A DNA stretch of 64,000 nt, taken from DATLGB01 sp037724045 (GTDB taxonomy: Bacteria; Actinomycetota; Thermoleophilia; Solirubrobacterales; Solirubrobacteraceae). The position numbers and the translations under genes were made by a program. How positions within the stretch are numbered: position 1 is the stretch's first letter; every line of letters starts with the position of its first letter. Location of the stretch: assembly GCA_037724045.1 (NCBI GenBank), contig JBBJOW010000005.1, forward strand, positions 33,153 through 97,152, written 5' to 3'. This document shows, in pieces, positions 52,215 to 60,431 of this stretch. Below the pieces are notes generated by a model that had not been told where the DNA came from, ran no database searches, and saw nothing but the letters and a program-made list of their open reading frames with translations.

Positions 52215-53223
52215 GGGGTTTGATCGGGATCGGGGCGCGCTGCTCGACGGCGAGGACCACCACGGCGCCGGCCACACCCGCGGCGGCGCCGATGGCGATG
52301 GCCGCGGGGGCGTCGAGCGAGGTGACGGCGGCGGCGCCGAGCGAGAGCGCGAGTTGGGCCACCGCCATCAGGCCCGCCACGCTGCGCGTCGAGCGCAGCC
52401 GCCCGCCGAGCCGGTGGGAGAGGTGGTCGACGCCGCCTTGGAGGATGCTGACGCCGCGCCGCCGGCGCGAGTGGATGACCAGCGCCACGTCGAGCAGCGG
52501 CAGACCGACGAACAGCGCGGCGGCCACGAGCATCGGGCCGGCGTCGGTCGTCGATTGGGACAGCAGCATGATCGAGGTACCGAGCAGCAGGCCGAGGGCG
52601 AGGCTGCCGCCGTCGCCCAGGAAGATGCGCGACGGGCGGCTCAGGTTGTAGGGGAGGAAGCCCAGCGACGCGCCCGCGACGGCGGCGGCGAGCGCCATCG
52701 TCTCCTCCGAGCCGGCGAACGCCGCCGCCAGCGCCACGCCGATCGCCGACGTCGCGGAGATGCTGCACGCGATGCCGTCCTGGTTGTCGGAGAGGTTCAG
52801 CGCGTTGGTGATCGCGACCACCCAGCCAACCGTCAGCGCGAGGTCCAGCGGCGCGACCCCGAAGATGTCCCAGCCCACGCCGCCGGCCCACAGCAGTACC
52901 CCGGCCAGCGCCTCTGCGAGCAGGCGCACGGCGACGGGCAGGGTGAAGCGGTCGTCGATGACCCCGGTGACGGTGACGAGCGCCGTCGCCGCGGCGACCA
53001 CCCCGAGCACGGACGCGTTGGGCGCGCCGCCGAACGCGCCCGCCATGACGCTGGGGATAACGGCGATGCCGCCGAGGACCGGCGTGGCGTGCCGGTGGGA
53101 CTTGTGGTCGGCGGGCCGGTCGACGAAATCCGTGGCCGCGGCGAGCGAGATCGCCAGTGGCGTCGCCAGGAGGACGGCGAACAACGCGACGGCGGCAGCG
53201 ATCAGGACGGAGACGTCAGGCAC
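52195..53223 (-). CDS. WecA/TagO-type phosphoglycosyltransferase
   Basis: A 342-residue membrane enzyme that would transfer a sugar phosphate from UDP-sugar onto undecaprenyl phosphate, starting glycan synthesis. Conserved cytoplasmic motifs are present: GVIDDRF, NALNLSDNQDGI (Asp-rich, metal/nucleotide), RIFLGDGGSL and HLSHRLGGR. About ten membrane helices are visible. First gene of a four-gene operon with the Wzy-like protein and two GT4 enzymes, so this branch may build a second, polymerised glycan alongside the ABC-exported one. Confidence 0.9.
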   Translation of the reverse strand: MPDVSVLIAAAVALFAVLLATPLAISLAAATDFVDRPADHKSHRHATPVLGGIAVIPSVMAGAFGGAPNASVLGVVAAATALVTVTGVIDDRFTLPVAVRLLAEALAGVLLWAGGVGWDIFGVAPLDLALTVGWVVAITNALNLSDNQDGIACSISATSAIGVALAAAFAGSEETMALAAAVAGASLGFLPYNLSRPSRIFLGDGGSLALGLLLGTSIMLLSQSTTDAGPMLVAAALFVGLPLLDVALVIHSRRRRGVSILQGGVDHLSHRLGGRLRSTRSVAGLMAVAQLALSLGAAAVTSLDAPAAIAIGAAAGVAGAVVVLAVEQRAPIPIKPHGDVAL

Positions 53224-53306
53224 GCCGCTCGCCGATGTCCGTCAACCGACTGGCAGTGAGACCGATGGCGTCGCTGACGCGTTGCAGGGGTGTGATCGGA
53301 CGCTGC

Positions 53307-53312
53307 TTTACT
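53307..53312 (+). promoter_or_regulatory. Candidate -10 element
   Basis: TTTACT, six bases before the ATG at 53319; fits the leaderless pattern. Confidence 0.25.
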
Positions 53313-53318
53313 GACGGA

Positions 53319-53873
53319 ATGCTGTTACGACGCATGTCGGCGGTCATTGTTGCGCTGGCCGCGCTCATGCTGGCGCTGGGCGGTCCGGCGAGCGCGCAGG
53401 TGATCTTCGACGAGGGTGGCCCGTCCGACAAGGAGTACGAGATCCCCACGGATGACCCGCGCACCCTGGGCGGCGGCGGCAACGCGGGCAGCGGCGACCG
53501 GAGCACCTTCGGCGAGGGGATCACGCCCGCCGACGAGTCCGGCGTGACACCGGCGCCCACTTCCGAAGGTGGCGAGACCGGCGGCGACGCATCCGGCGAC
53601 GCATCCAGTGGCGCAGCCGGCGGCGGCAAGGGTTCCGCAGGAGGCGGCCCCGGATCGCCGGAGGGCGCCGGCGCGGTTGCGCCCGTGCCCACAGCGGAGG
53701 CCGACGTCCCCGCGCAGACCGCCGCTTCCAGCGCAGAGGTCTCCGACGGCGGCTCCAACGGCGGCCTGCTCGTCGCGGCCGCGATCCTCTTCGTGTTGGC
53801 CCTCTGCGGTTTCGCCGCGCTCGGCCTGCGCCGCCTGCAACAGCGCCAGTCCGGCCAGGCTCCCAGCCACTAA
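53319..53873 (+). CDS. Secreted low-complexity, membrane-anchored protein
   Basis: A 184-residue protein with an N-terminal signal peptide (AVIVALAALMLALGG, then ASA), a Gly/Ser/Ala/Thr-rich disordered middle (about residues 45-145, e.g. GGNAGSGDRSTFGEG and ASGAAGGGKGSAGGG-like runs), and a C-terminal membrane helix (GLLVAAAILFVLALCGFAAL) followed by a short basic tail. There is no LPxTG motif. The layout is that of a surface stalk anchored by its C-terminus, perhaps a glycosylation target. No family recognised. ATG 53319 chosen because the signal peptide starts there. Confidence 0.7.
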   Translation: MLLRRMSAVIVALAALMLALGGPASAQVIFDEGGPSDKEYEIPTDDPRTLGGGGNAGSGDRSTFGEGITPADESGVTPAPTSEGGETGGDASGDASSGAAGGGKGSAGGGPGSPEGAGAVAPVPTAEADVPAQTAASSAEVSDGGSNGGLLVAAAILFVLALCGFAALGLRRLQQRQSGQAPSH

Positions 53874-54841
53874 TCCACCGCGGCCGCGCGTTGGTGTTCG
53901 ACCACGTCGTCGATGATCGCCTCGAGCGATCGCGTCGGCTCCCATCCCAGCGCAGCTGAGATCTTCGTCAGGTCCGGGATGCGGCGGGCCATGTCCTCGA
54001 AGCCCTCCTCGTAGGCCTGGTCGTAGGGCACGAGAACGACCTCGGAGCCCGAGCCCGCGCGGTCGATGACGCGGTGCGCGAGGTCGTGGATCGTCGTCTC
54101 CTCAGTCGCGCCGACGTTGAACACCTCGCCGTAGACGTCGTCGCGCTCCATCAGCGCGGTGAGCGCGCCGACCACGTCGGCGACATGGCAGAAGCAGCGC
54201 TGCTGCGTGCCGTCGCCGAACACGGTCACCGGCTGCTCGGCGAGCGCCTGGCGCGCGAAGCTCGGGACGACCATGCCGTAGCGGCCGGTCTGGCGCGGGC
54301 CGACGGTGTTGAACAGGCGCACGCACACGGTCGGCTGCTTGCGCTCCTTCCAGTACGCGAGCGCGAGGAACTCGTCGAGCGCCTTCGAGCACGCGTACGC
54401 CCAGCGGCCACGGAAGGTCGGTCCCATGACCAGGTCCCCGTCCTCGACGAAGGGCAGCGCGGTCGACTTGCCGTAGACCTCGCTCGTCGAGGCGATCAGG
54501 ACCGGCTTGTGCTTCTTGGTGGCCTGGGCGAGCACCACCTCCGTGCAGCGCACGTTGGTCTCGATCGTCTGCACGGGGCTCTGGACGATCAGCTCCACGC
54601 CCACCGCGGCGGCGAGGTGGTAGATGACGTCGGCCTCGTCGACCAGCTCGGCGACGACGGAGGGGACGGCGCACGACTCGACGGTGTAGTCGAAGTTGGG
54701 CAGGTCCTTGAGATGGCGGATGTTGGCCATCGACCCCGTCGAGAGGTCGTCGAGGACGTGAACGCCATGGCCCTGCTCGAGCAGCCGGTCGGCGAGGTGC
54801 GATCCGATGAATCCGGCGCCGCCGGTGATGAGCGCGCGCAT
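53870..54841 (-). CDS. NAD-dependent epimerase/dehydratase
   Basis: A 323-residue extended SDR. MRALITGGAGFIGSHLADRL is the NAD-binding loop; LIASTSEVYGK and YACSKALDE give the catalytic Ser/Thr and YxxxK; RLFNTVGPRQTGRYGMVVP is the substrate-domain block. It resembles UDP-glucuronate decarboxylase/dTDP-glucose dehydratase-like enzymes of nucleotide-sugar metabolism. The stop overlaps the convergent secreted-protein gene by four bases. It is divergent from the decayed C-methyltransferase at 54889. Confidence 0.87.
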   Translation of the reverse strand: MRALITGGAGFIGSHLADRLLEQGHGVHVLDDLSTGSMANIRHLKDLPNFDYTVESCAVPSVVAELVDEADVIYHLAAAVGVELIVQSPVQTIETNVRCTEVVLAQATKKHKPVLIASTSEVYGKSTALPFVEDGDLVMGPTFRGRWAYACSKALDEFLALAYWKERKQPTVCVRLFNTVGPRQTGRYGMVVPSFARQALAEQPVTVFGDGTQQRCFCHVADVVGALTALMERDDVYGEVFNVGATEETTIHDLAHRVIDRAGSGSEVVLVPYDQAYEEGFEDMARRIPDLTKISAALGWEPTRSLEAIIDDVVEHQRAAAVD

Positions 54842-54873
54842 GCGCGGTTCACCGTAGCGAGGCGCTCCGGACC

Positions 54874-54879
54874 TATACT
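54874..54879 (+). promoter_or_regulatory. Strong -10 element (TATACT)
   Basis: TATACT lies 10 bases upstream of the GTG at 54889, in the divergent gap. It is the best -10 match in the window and again leaves almost no 5' leader. Confidence 0.4.
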
Positions 54880-54888
54880 CGCCGCTTC

Positions 54889-56101
54889 GTGACCGAGCAC
54901 GGCTGTCGCTTCTGCTCGGCTCCGCTGAGCCAGGTCTTCGCCGATCTAGGGGTCTCCCCGCTGGCGAACTCGTACCTGCAGCCTGAGCAGCTGAAGGCTA
55001 TGGAGCCGTTCTTCCCGCTTCGGGCGCTCGTATGCGGCGAGTGCTGGCTCGTCCAACTCGAGGACTACGAGTCGCCGGAGGCGATCTTCAGCGACTACGC
55101 GTACTTCAGCTCCTACTCGACGACCTGGCTCGAGCACTCTCGGCGCTACGCCGAGGCGATCACGCCGGCCTTCGGTCTCGGTGAGCGAAGCCTCGTCGTG
55201 GAGATCGCCTCAAACGACGGCTATCTCCTGCGCTTCTTCCAGGAGATGGGCGTCCCGGTGCTCGGCGTGGAGCCGGCGGCGAACGTCGCGCGGGTCGCGC
55301 TGCAGCACGGCGTGCCGACGCTGGTCGAGTTCTTCGGCGTGCAGTGCGCGAACGGGCTGCGCGGCGAGTCGGCCGCCGACCTGATCATCGGCAACAACGT
55401 GCTCGCCCACGTGCCCGACATCAACGACTTCGTCGCGGGCATGGCGTTGCTGCTCAAGCCGGGCGGCACCGTCACGATGGAATTCCCGCACCTGATGCGG
55501 CTGATCGCCGACAACCAGTTCGACACCATCTACCACGAGCACTTCTCCTACCTCTCGTTCGGGACGGTGTCGAGGATCTTCGCCGCGCACGGGATGCGCA
55601 CGATCGACGTCGAGGAGCTGCCCACCCACGGCGGCTCCCTCCGCATCTATGCGGCGCATGACGACGACGCGCGGCCGCGCACCGAGCGCGCACTCGAGCT
55701 CCTGCGGCGCGAAGAGGAGACCGGGATGCTCGGCACCGAGCTGTACGCGAGCTTCGCCGCCGGCCTGCGCTGCTGCGCACCCTGCTCGACCTGCAGGCCG
55801 ACGGCAAGCGCATCGCCGCGTACGGCGCGCCCGCCAAGGGCAACACGCTGCTCAACTATTGCGGCATCGGCCCGGACCTGATCGACTTCACGGTCGACCG
55901 CAACCCGGCCAAGCAGGGCGCCTATCTGGCTAGGCTCGCGTCCCCGTGCTCGCACCGGAAGCCATCGCCGAGCGGCGGCCGGACGTGGTGTTCATCCTGC
56001 CCTGGAACCTGCGCAACGAGATCGCCGAGCAGCTTTCGTTCATCCGGGAGTGGGGCGGACGGTTTCTGACCTCCGTACCCGACGTCCGGCTATGGGACTG
56101 A
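54889..56101 (+). pseudogene. NDP-hexose C-methyltransferase, frameshifted twice
   Basis: The intact part (residues 1-~290) is a TylCIII-like C-methyltransferase: CRFCSAPLSQVFADLG zinc-binding N-terminus, VVEIASNDGYLLRFFQEMG SAM motif, and FPHLMRLIADNQFDTIYHEH. At about 55766 the frame breaks; LLDLQADGKRIAAYGAPAKG continues in another frame, with about ten expected residues missing. A second break near 55933 leads to VLAPEAIAERRPDVVFILPW and the true end LTSVPDVRLWD at 56101. Catalytic regions are present but the product would be cut. First gene of a decaying operon. Confidence 0.8.
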
Positions 56102-56604
56102 GCCTCGAGCCGGCCGGCCTCGACGGCGCCTGGATCGCCGTCAGCGAGATTCGCGAGGACGGTCGCGGCTGGTTCGGACGGACGTTCGACGTGACGACCT
56201 TCGCCGACCATGGGCTCGAGCACCAGGTGCGGCAGGCCAACGCTTCGTTCAACGCCGCACCCGGAACCGTGCGCGGCATGCACTTCCAGTCGGATCCGCA
56301 CGGCGAGGCCAAGCTCATCCGCTGCGTCCGTGGCGCGGTGTTCGACGTGCTGGTCGACGTCCGCCCGGGCGCCGGGGCCGCGTGGGTCGGGGTCGAGTTG
56401 CGCGCGGGCGACGGGCGCGCGCTGTACGCGCCGCCATGAGTCGCGCACGGCTTCCAGACGCTCGAGCCCGCGAGCGAGCTGCACCATCTGATGTTCCACG
56501 AGTACGTGCCCGACGCACAGCGCGGCGTACGCGTGGACGACCCGTCCATCGGTATCGCGTGGCCGCAGCCGCCCGCAGGCGGCCGCGTGATCTCCGAGCG
56601 CGAC
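56092..56604 (+). pseudogene. RmlC-like dTDP-sugar epimerase with internal stop
   Basis: Starts at ATG 56092, overlapping the methyltransferase end. MGLSLEPAGLDGAWIAVSEI, then GRGWFGRTFDVTTFADHG, NASFNAAPGTVRGMHFQ and LYAPP are typical of RmlC-type cupins, with the histidine block intact. TGA at 56437-56439 stands where the family has glycine (LYAPPxVAHGFQTL), consistent with GGA changing to TGA. The same frame continues with VAHGFQTLEPASELHHLMF, FHEYVPDAQRG and ends at RVISERD near 56604. Inactivated by one nonsense mutation. Confidence 0.8.
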
Positions 56605-56635
56605 CCGACGCGCCGGTCACGAGGACGCGCGTCAC
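56604..56635 (-). other. Inverted fragment encoding an SDR N-terminus
   Basis: On the minus strand, from a GTG at 56635, about 10 codons read VTRVLVTGASG, the exact opening of an SDR reductase. The plus-strand SDR remnant that begins just downstream lacks its first ~100 residues. The simplest reading is a deletion with local inversion of the gene start; coincidence cannot be excluded for so short a stretch. Confidence 0.35.
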
Positions 56636-56639
56636 GCGC

Positions 56640-57253
56640 CGAGGAGCGGCGGCGCCGCGCGGTGCTGGCGGGCACGTGCGCGGCGTACGCGTGGACGACG
56701 CCGGTGCTCGCCGAGGCCAGCGCGCTGCGTCCCACCACCCTGTACAGCGCCGCCAAACATGCGACCCACACGGTCGCCGCGAGCCTGGCCGCGCAGGACG
56801 ACTGGGAGCTCGCCTGGGCCCGGCTGTTCTTCCTCTACGGCGAAGGCGATCCCGGCCCGCGGCTGATTCCGTCCGTGGCCCACGCGCTCGCCGAGGGCGT
56901 CCCGGCGCAGACCTCGTCGGGCGAGCAGCGGCGCGACTTCCTTCACGTCGCCGACGCAGGGGCCGCGCTGGCGGCCCTCGCCGCGGCGGACGGTGTGACC
57001 GGGCCGGTCAACGTCGGCTCGGGAGTTGCGCCGCAGGTGCGCGATGTCGCGCAGCGCCTGGCCGATCTGGCGGGGCGGCCGGAGCTGCTCCGGCTCGGCG
57101 CTCGTCCGGGCGGTGACGAGCCCGCCTGAGCACAGGCCGACGTGACCCGGTTGCGCGACGAGGTCGGATTCGTGCCGCGGGTCAGCGTCGACGGCGGTCT
57201 GCGTGCGACGCTCGATTGGTGACGCGCGCGCGTCGGCTGACGCCCCAGGTCGC
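56640..57253 (+). pseudogene. NDP-sugar SDR reductase, N-terminally deleted and interrupted
   Basis: From about 56640 the frame reads RRAVLAGTCAAYAW, TTLYSAAKHATHTVAASLAA (the YxxxK region), WARLFFLYGEGDPG and RRDFLHVADAGAALAALAA, the middle and C-terminal part of an NDP-hexose 4-ketoreductase-type SDR. The NAD-binding loop is missing. TGA codons occur at 57127 and 57220, the latter replacing Trp in a TLDWW motif. The final part VTRLRDEVGFVPRVSVDGG is shared with a duplicate at 58666. Non-functional. Confidence 0.75.
57160..57253 (+). repeat. Direct repeat A (SDR C-terminal segment)
   Basis: A 94-base segment that recurs at 58666-58757 with a handful of substitutions and a 2-base length difference. 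It encodes EVGFVPRVSVDGGLRATLDW and following bases. The copies bracket the AAA ATPase. Confidence 0.75.
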
Positions 57254-57297
57254 GCGCCGTGTCCCGGTCGTGCTCAGAGGTGATCATAGCCAGCTGG

Positions 57298-57328
57298 CGT
57301 TCCGGACTGCCCGCGCTTCCGTTCCGGA
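57298..57328 (+). promoter_or_regulatory. Two 9-bp direct repeats upstream of AAA ATPase
   Basis: CGTTCCGGA occurs at 57298-57306 and 57320-57328, start-to-start spacing 22 bases (about two helical turns). Located just upstream of the -10-like TACGCT at 57337. Possible activator or repressor site. Confidence 0.3.
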
Positions 57329-57336
57329 TCATCCGG

Positions 57337-57342
57337 TACGCT
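57337..57342 (+). promoter_or_regulatory. Candidate -10 element
   Basis: TACGCT, seven bases before the GTG at 57350; same hexamer as at 366-371. Confidence 0.3.
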
Positions 57343-57349
57343 GTTCCGC

Positions 57350-58600
57350 GTGGCCCAGGGCTCGGTGATACCACGGCACGCGACGGCTCGGGTGCTCGAG
57401 GCGCTGGGTGACACGCGCGTGGTGACGGTCGAGGGTCCGCGCCAGGCTGGCAAGTCGACGCTCTGCGCCGGCGTCGCCGCGCAGCACGGCTTCCGGAGCG
57501 TGACGCTCGACGATGCTGCAGTCGCGGCGGCCGCTCGAGAGGATCCGACGGGCTTCGTGGCGGGACTCGGGGAGCGTGTCTTCATCGACGAGGTCCAGCG
57601 AGTCCCGGAGCTGGTGCTGGCGGTCAAAGCCGAGGTCGATCGCCACCCGACACCGGGTCGGTTTCTGCTGAGCGGATCGGCGAACCTGCTCCTGGCGCCA
57701 CGGATCGGCGATTCGCTCGCGGGGCGCGTCGAGCGGGTCCCGCTGCGGCCGTTCACACAGGCTGAGCGCGAGGGCAGGAGCGTCCCCCGGTGGCTCGACG
57801 AGCTCTTCAGCGGCGGCGAGCCGCCCTACGTCGAAACCGAAGCGGTCGGCCGCGCCGCTCACGCCGCGCGAATCGCGGCCGGGGGGTTTCCGGCGGTGCT
57901 CGCCCGCTCCGCTCGTCGGCGCCGGGCCTGGATCGAGGACTACCTGGCCGCCCTCGTCGCCCGTGACGTCCCCGATCTGGTCGACATCCGCCGGCCGGAC
58001 CTGCTGCCCGTGCTGCTGCGCCATCTGGCGGCCGGCTCGGGCTCGCTGATCGCCCTGCGACCGATCGCCCAGGCACTGGCGGTCGACGAGAAGACCGTTC
58101 GCACCTACGTGCGCCTGCTCGAGCTGCTGCACCTCGTCGTCGCGCTGCCGGCATGGACGCCGGGCGCGGCCGCCCGCGCCGTCCGGTCTCCGCGCATATG
58201 CATCGAGGACGCCGGCCTGCTCTGCCATCTGCTCGATGCGGATGCCGAACGCGTCGGCGCCGATGACGCCGTCACCGGTCGCGCGTACGAGTCCTGGGTG
58301 GCGATGGAGCTTGCGCGGCTGCTGCCGCACACTCAGACCGCCCCGTCGATGTGCCACTGGCGCTCTCATCACGGCGACGAGGTCGACATCGTGCTCGAGA
58401 ACCGGCGCGGCCAGATCGTCGCGATCGAGGTCAAGGCAGGGGCCACCACCGGCCGCAACGACGTCCGAGGCATCCGCAAACTGCAGGAGCTCTCGGGCGG
58501 TCGGTTCGCAGCCGGCGTGATCCTCTGCACCAGCCGCCAGACCATCCCGATCGGTCGGCGCATCTGGGCCGTGCCGATCGAGGCGCTCTGGACCGCGTGA
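57350..58600 (+). CDS. AAA_14/DUF4143 ATPase
   Basis: A 416-residue protein of the common AAA_14-DUF4143 family. VVTVEGPRQAGKSTLC is Walker A, ERVFIDEVQRVPEL Walker B, FLLSGSANLLL sensor 1. A winged-helix-like middle (DEKTVRTYVRLLELLHLVV) precedes the DUF4143 nuclease-like end with WRSHHGDEVDIVLENRRG and IVAIEVKAG, which keeps the D-ExK restriction-fold residues. Function unknown; often found in mobile or defence-related contexts. It sits between two copies of the same sugar-gene fragment, so it was probably inserted there. Confidence 0.88.
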   Translation: MAQGSVIPRHATARVLEALGDTRVVTVEGPRQAGKSTLCAGVAAQHGFRSVTLDDAAVAAAAREDPTGFVAGLGERVFIDEVQRVPELVLAVKAEVDRHPTPGRFLLSGSANLLLAPRIGDSLAGRVERVPLRPFTQAEREGRSVPRWLDELFSGGEPPYVETEAVGRAAHAARIAAGGFPAVLARSARRRRAWIEDYLAALVARDVPDLVDIRRPDLLPVLLRHLAAGSGSLIALRPIAQALAVDEKTVRTYVRLLELLHLVVALPAWTPGAAARAVRSPRICIEDAGLLCHLLDADAERVGADDAVTGRAYESWVAMELARLLPHTQTAPSMCHWRSHHGDEVDIVLENRRGQIVAIEVKAGATTGRNDVRGIRKLQELSGGRFAAGVILCTSRQTIPIGRRIWAVPIEALWTA

Positions 58601-58629
58601 GTGCAGCAGGGGCCGCGTTGGGCGACGAG

Positions 58630-58800
58630 GCGCCGTGCGTGCGGGCGGACATCGGCCGCCTGAGCGAGGTCGGCTTCGCGCCGCGGGTCAGCGTCGACGA
58701 CGGTCCGCGTGCGACGCTCGACTGGTGGCGCGCGCGTCGGCTGACGCCCCAGGTCGCCCGGGTCAGACGCTTGCGCTCGGCTGCGTCGGCGGTGGCGTAG
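58630..58800 (+). pseudogene. Duplicate C-terminal fragment of the SDR reductase
   Basis: The 318-base gap between the ATPase and rfbG holds a second copy of the SDR end: VRADIGRLSEVGFAPRVS, then DDGPRATLDWWRARRLTPQV, ending at a TAG at 58798. Here the TLDWW tryptophan is intact, unlike the copy at 57220, so this is probably the older version. No start or NAD-binding region belongs to it. Nothing else is seen from 58801 to 58918. Confidence 0.65.
58666..58757 (+). repeat. Direct repeat B (SDR C-terminal segment)
   Basis: Partner of 57160-57253; identical over most of its 92 bases. Confidence 0.75.
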
Positions 58801-58918
58801 ACCTCCGTCTGGTTGTCCCTGCCGGTGATCGACCCTGCCGGACGTTCTCGGGACGAAGCCAGGAACGCTGCGGTCGGCGCGTCGCCCAGCGACGGCGAGG
58901 CCAGGTGCACGACCTCGA

Positions 58919-59926
58919 TCACGTCGGGCCGAAGCGGCCGATCTGACGCAGAGTGCGCTCACGCGGGTCGTCATCGCCCGCGTACCACTCGGCGGTCGCG
59001 CGAAGGCCGGTCTCGAGGTCCCATCCTGGCGTCCAGCCGAGCCGCTCGCGTGCCTTCGTGCTGTCCAGGCGCAGCAGCACGGACTCCCTGCCCGCGTCGG
59101 GATCGGGTTCGATGCGGTAGGGCGTCCCGAGACGGTCGACGACCTCGCGGACGGTGAGCGCGTCGCCCGCGGGCGGCCCGAAGTTGAAGGCTTCGGCGAC
59201 GTCCTCACCGGCGAGCAGGTGCTCGGCGAGGACGAGGTAGCCGCTCAGTGGATTGAGCACGTGCTGCCATGGACGGACCGCGTCGGGATTGCGAAGGACC
59301 ACCGGCTCGCCGCCCGCGCGGATGATGTCGGGGATCAGGCGATCCGCGGCCCAGTCGCCGCCGCCGATGACGTTGCCTGCCCGGGCGGTGGCGATCGGCC
59401 CGCCGAAGGTGTCGCGGTGGGCGCGCGCGACGAGCTCCTGCGCGGCCTTGGAGGCGGAGTAGGGGTCTTTGCCGCCGAGCGGATCGCTCTCGGTCTGCGC
59501 GCGACCGGTCTCGATGTCGCGGTAGCACTTGTCGCTCGTCACCACGACGACGGCCTCCACGCTCGGTGGAAGCGCCTGCAGGAGGTTCGCGGTGCCGACG
59601 ACGTTCGTCGCCCAGGTCTCGACCGGGTCGACGAGCGAACGCCGGACGATCGCCTGCGCGGCCATGTGGAAGACCACCTCGGGCTGGAAGCGCTCCACGG
59701 CGGCGCGCGTCGCGTCCCCGTCGCGCACGTCGACGTGGACCTCGTCGTCGCACACCTCGCCGACCCGCGCCTGGTCGTACAGAGTCGGGTCGCTCGGGGG
59801 CGGACCGGACAACCCCTGGACCCGGGCGCCGAGCTCGCTCAGCCACAGCGCCAGCCACGCGCCCTTGAAGCCGGTGTGCCCGGTGACGAGGACGCGCCGC
59901 CCGCGCCAGGCGTCAGCGTCGGGCAT
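58919..59926 (-). CDS. rfbG: CDP-glucose 4,6-dehydratase
   Basis: A 335-residue extended SDR. RRVLVTGHTGFKGAWLALWL is the diagnostic CDP-glucose dehydratase NAD loop (GHTGFKG); VVVTSDKCYRD, DPYSASKAAQEL (YxxxK) and RAGNVIGGGDWAADRL are family hallmarks. It makes CDP-4-keto-6-deoxyglucose, the entry to CDP-3,6-dideoxyhexoses. No glucose-1-phosphate cytidylyltransferase is visible in the window. ATG 59926 is used; ATG 59941 is possible. It overlaps the broken vapC by 14 bases. Confidence 0.92.
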   Translation of the reverse strand: MPDADAWRGRRVLVTGHTGFKGAWLALWLSELGARVQGLSGPPPSDPTLYDQARVGEVCDDEVHVDVRDGDATRAAVERFQPEVVFHMAAQAIVRRSLVDPVETWATNVVGTANLLQALPPSVEAVVVVTSDKCYRDIETGRAQTESDPLGGKDPYSASKAAQELVARAHRDTFGGPIATARAGNVIGGGDWAADRLIPDIIRAGGEPVVLRNPDAVRPWQHVLNPLSGYLVLAEHLLAGEDVAEAFNFGPPAGDALTVREVVDRLGTPYRIEPDPDAGRESVLLRLDSTKARERLGWTPGWDLETGLRATAEWYAGDDDPRERTLRQIGRFGPT

Positions 59927-60175
59927 CGACGACCGGAACATCGTACTTCGGGATCTGTCCGTCACCGGTGACGATGGCCATGCCTTCCGCCTGCGCCTGG
60001 GCGATCAACAGTCGGTCGAAGGGATCCTTGTGGTGCAGCGGCAGCGTCGCGAGTGCCAGCCCGTGTTCGGGCCTTAGACCCAGCACGCGCTCATGGCAGC
60101 GTGTGCCTCGACCCCGAGCCGATCGGGCGCGAGCACCTGCCAGAGGACGACCTGGGTGTCGAGGAGGAGCCTCAA
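59913..60175 (-). pseudogene. Broken VapC PIN-domain toxin
   Basis: The N-terminal piece (TTG 60175, overlapping the antitoxin stop as TTGA) reads LRLLLDTQVVLWQVLAPDRL and hits TAA after about 33 codons. The C-terminal piece, in another frame, reads EHGLALATLPLHHKDPFDRL, LIAQAQAEGMAIVTGDGQI and ends at 59913. Compared with ~128-residue relatives, roughly 45-50 residues carrying the WEIAIK helix are missing. The toxin is therefore inactive while its antitoxin is intact. Confidence 0.75.
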
Positions 60176-60417
60176 TCAGAGTAGAACAGCTCGTCCAGCT
60201 CGGCCTCGGTGAACTCGAAGTCCGGCCCGATCTCGATCTGGCCGGCCAGCGCACCCCGGATCGAGTCCCACCACTCCCCGGGCGTCATCTCCGCCTCGGC
60301 CTTGACCAGCTTGGCGACCGGCACGCCGTTGCGCGCGATCTCGACCTCCTCGCCCGCCTCCACGCGGGCGAGCAGCTTGGAGAGCTCCGTCTTGGCCTGG
60401 CCGACGTTGACACGCAC
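60172..60417 (-). CDS. Phd/YefM-type antitoxin
   Basis: An 81-residue prevent-host-death-type antitoxin: VRVNVGQAKTELSKLLARVE then EVEIARNGVPVAKLV, the standard Phd fold, with an acidic toxin-binding tail (EFTEAELDELFYSD). The GTG at 60417 is chosen because the Phd core starts there and an inverted repeat (60432-60459) lies upstream; an ATG at 60444 would place the repeat inside the gene. Its toxin partner is broken. Confidence 0.75.
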   Translation of the reverse strand: MRVNVGQAKTELSKLLARVEAGEEVEIARNGVPVAKLVKAEAEMTPGEWWDSIRGALAGQIEIGPDFEFTEAELDELFYSD

Positions 60418-60431
60418 GAACGCGATTCTAC

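Noticed and set aside
54889..56101. Possibility that the methyltransferase frameshifts are sequencing errors
   Set aside because: Missing residues at the first break and stops in the next two genes argue for real decay, although read data could still overturn this.
56315..56635. Minus-strand frame beginning like an SDR
   Set aside because: Only the first ten codons resemble an SDR; the rest is arginine-rich noise. Kept only as a possible inverted fragment.
58351..58800. 149-codon plus-strand frame after the ATPase
   Set aside because: First two thirds are an out-of-frame read of the ATPase gene; only the last part is a duplicated SDR fragment, recorded as a pseudogene.
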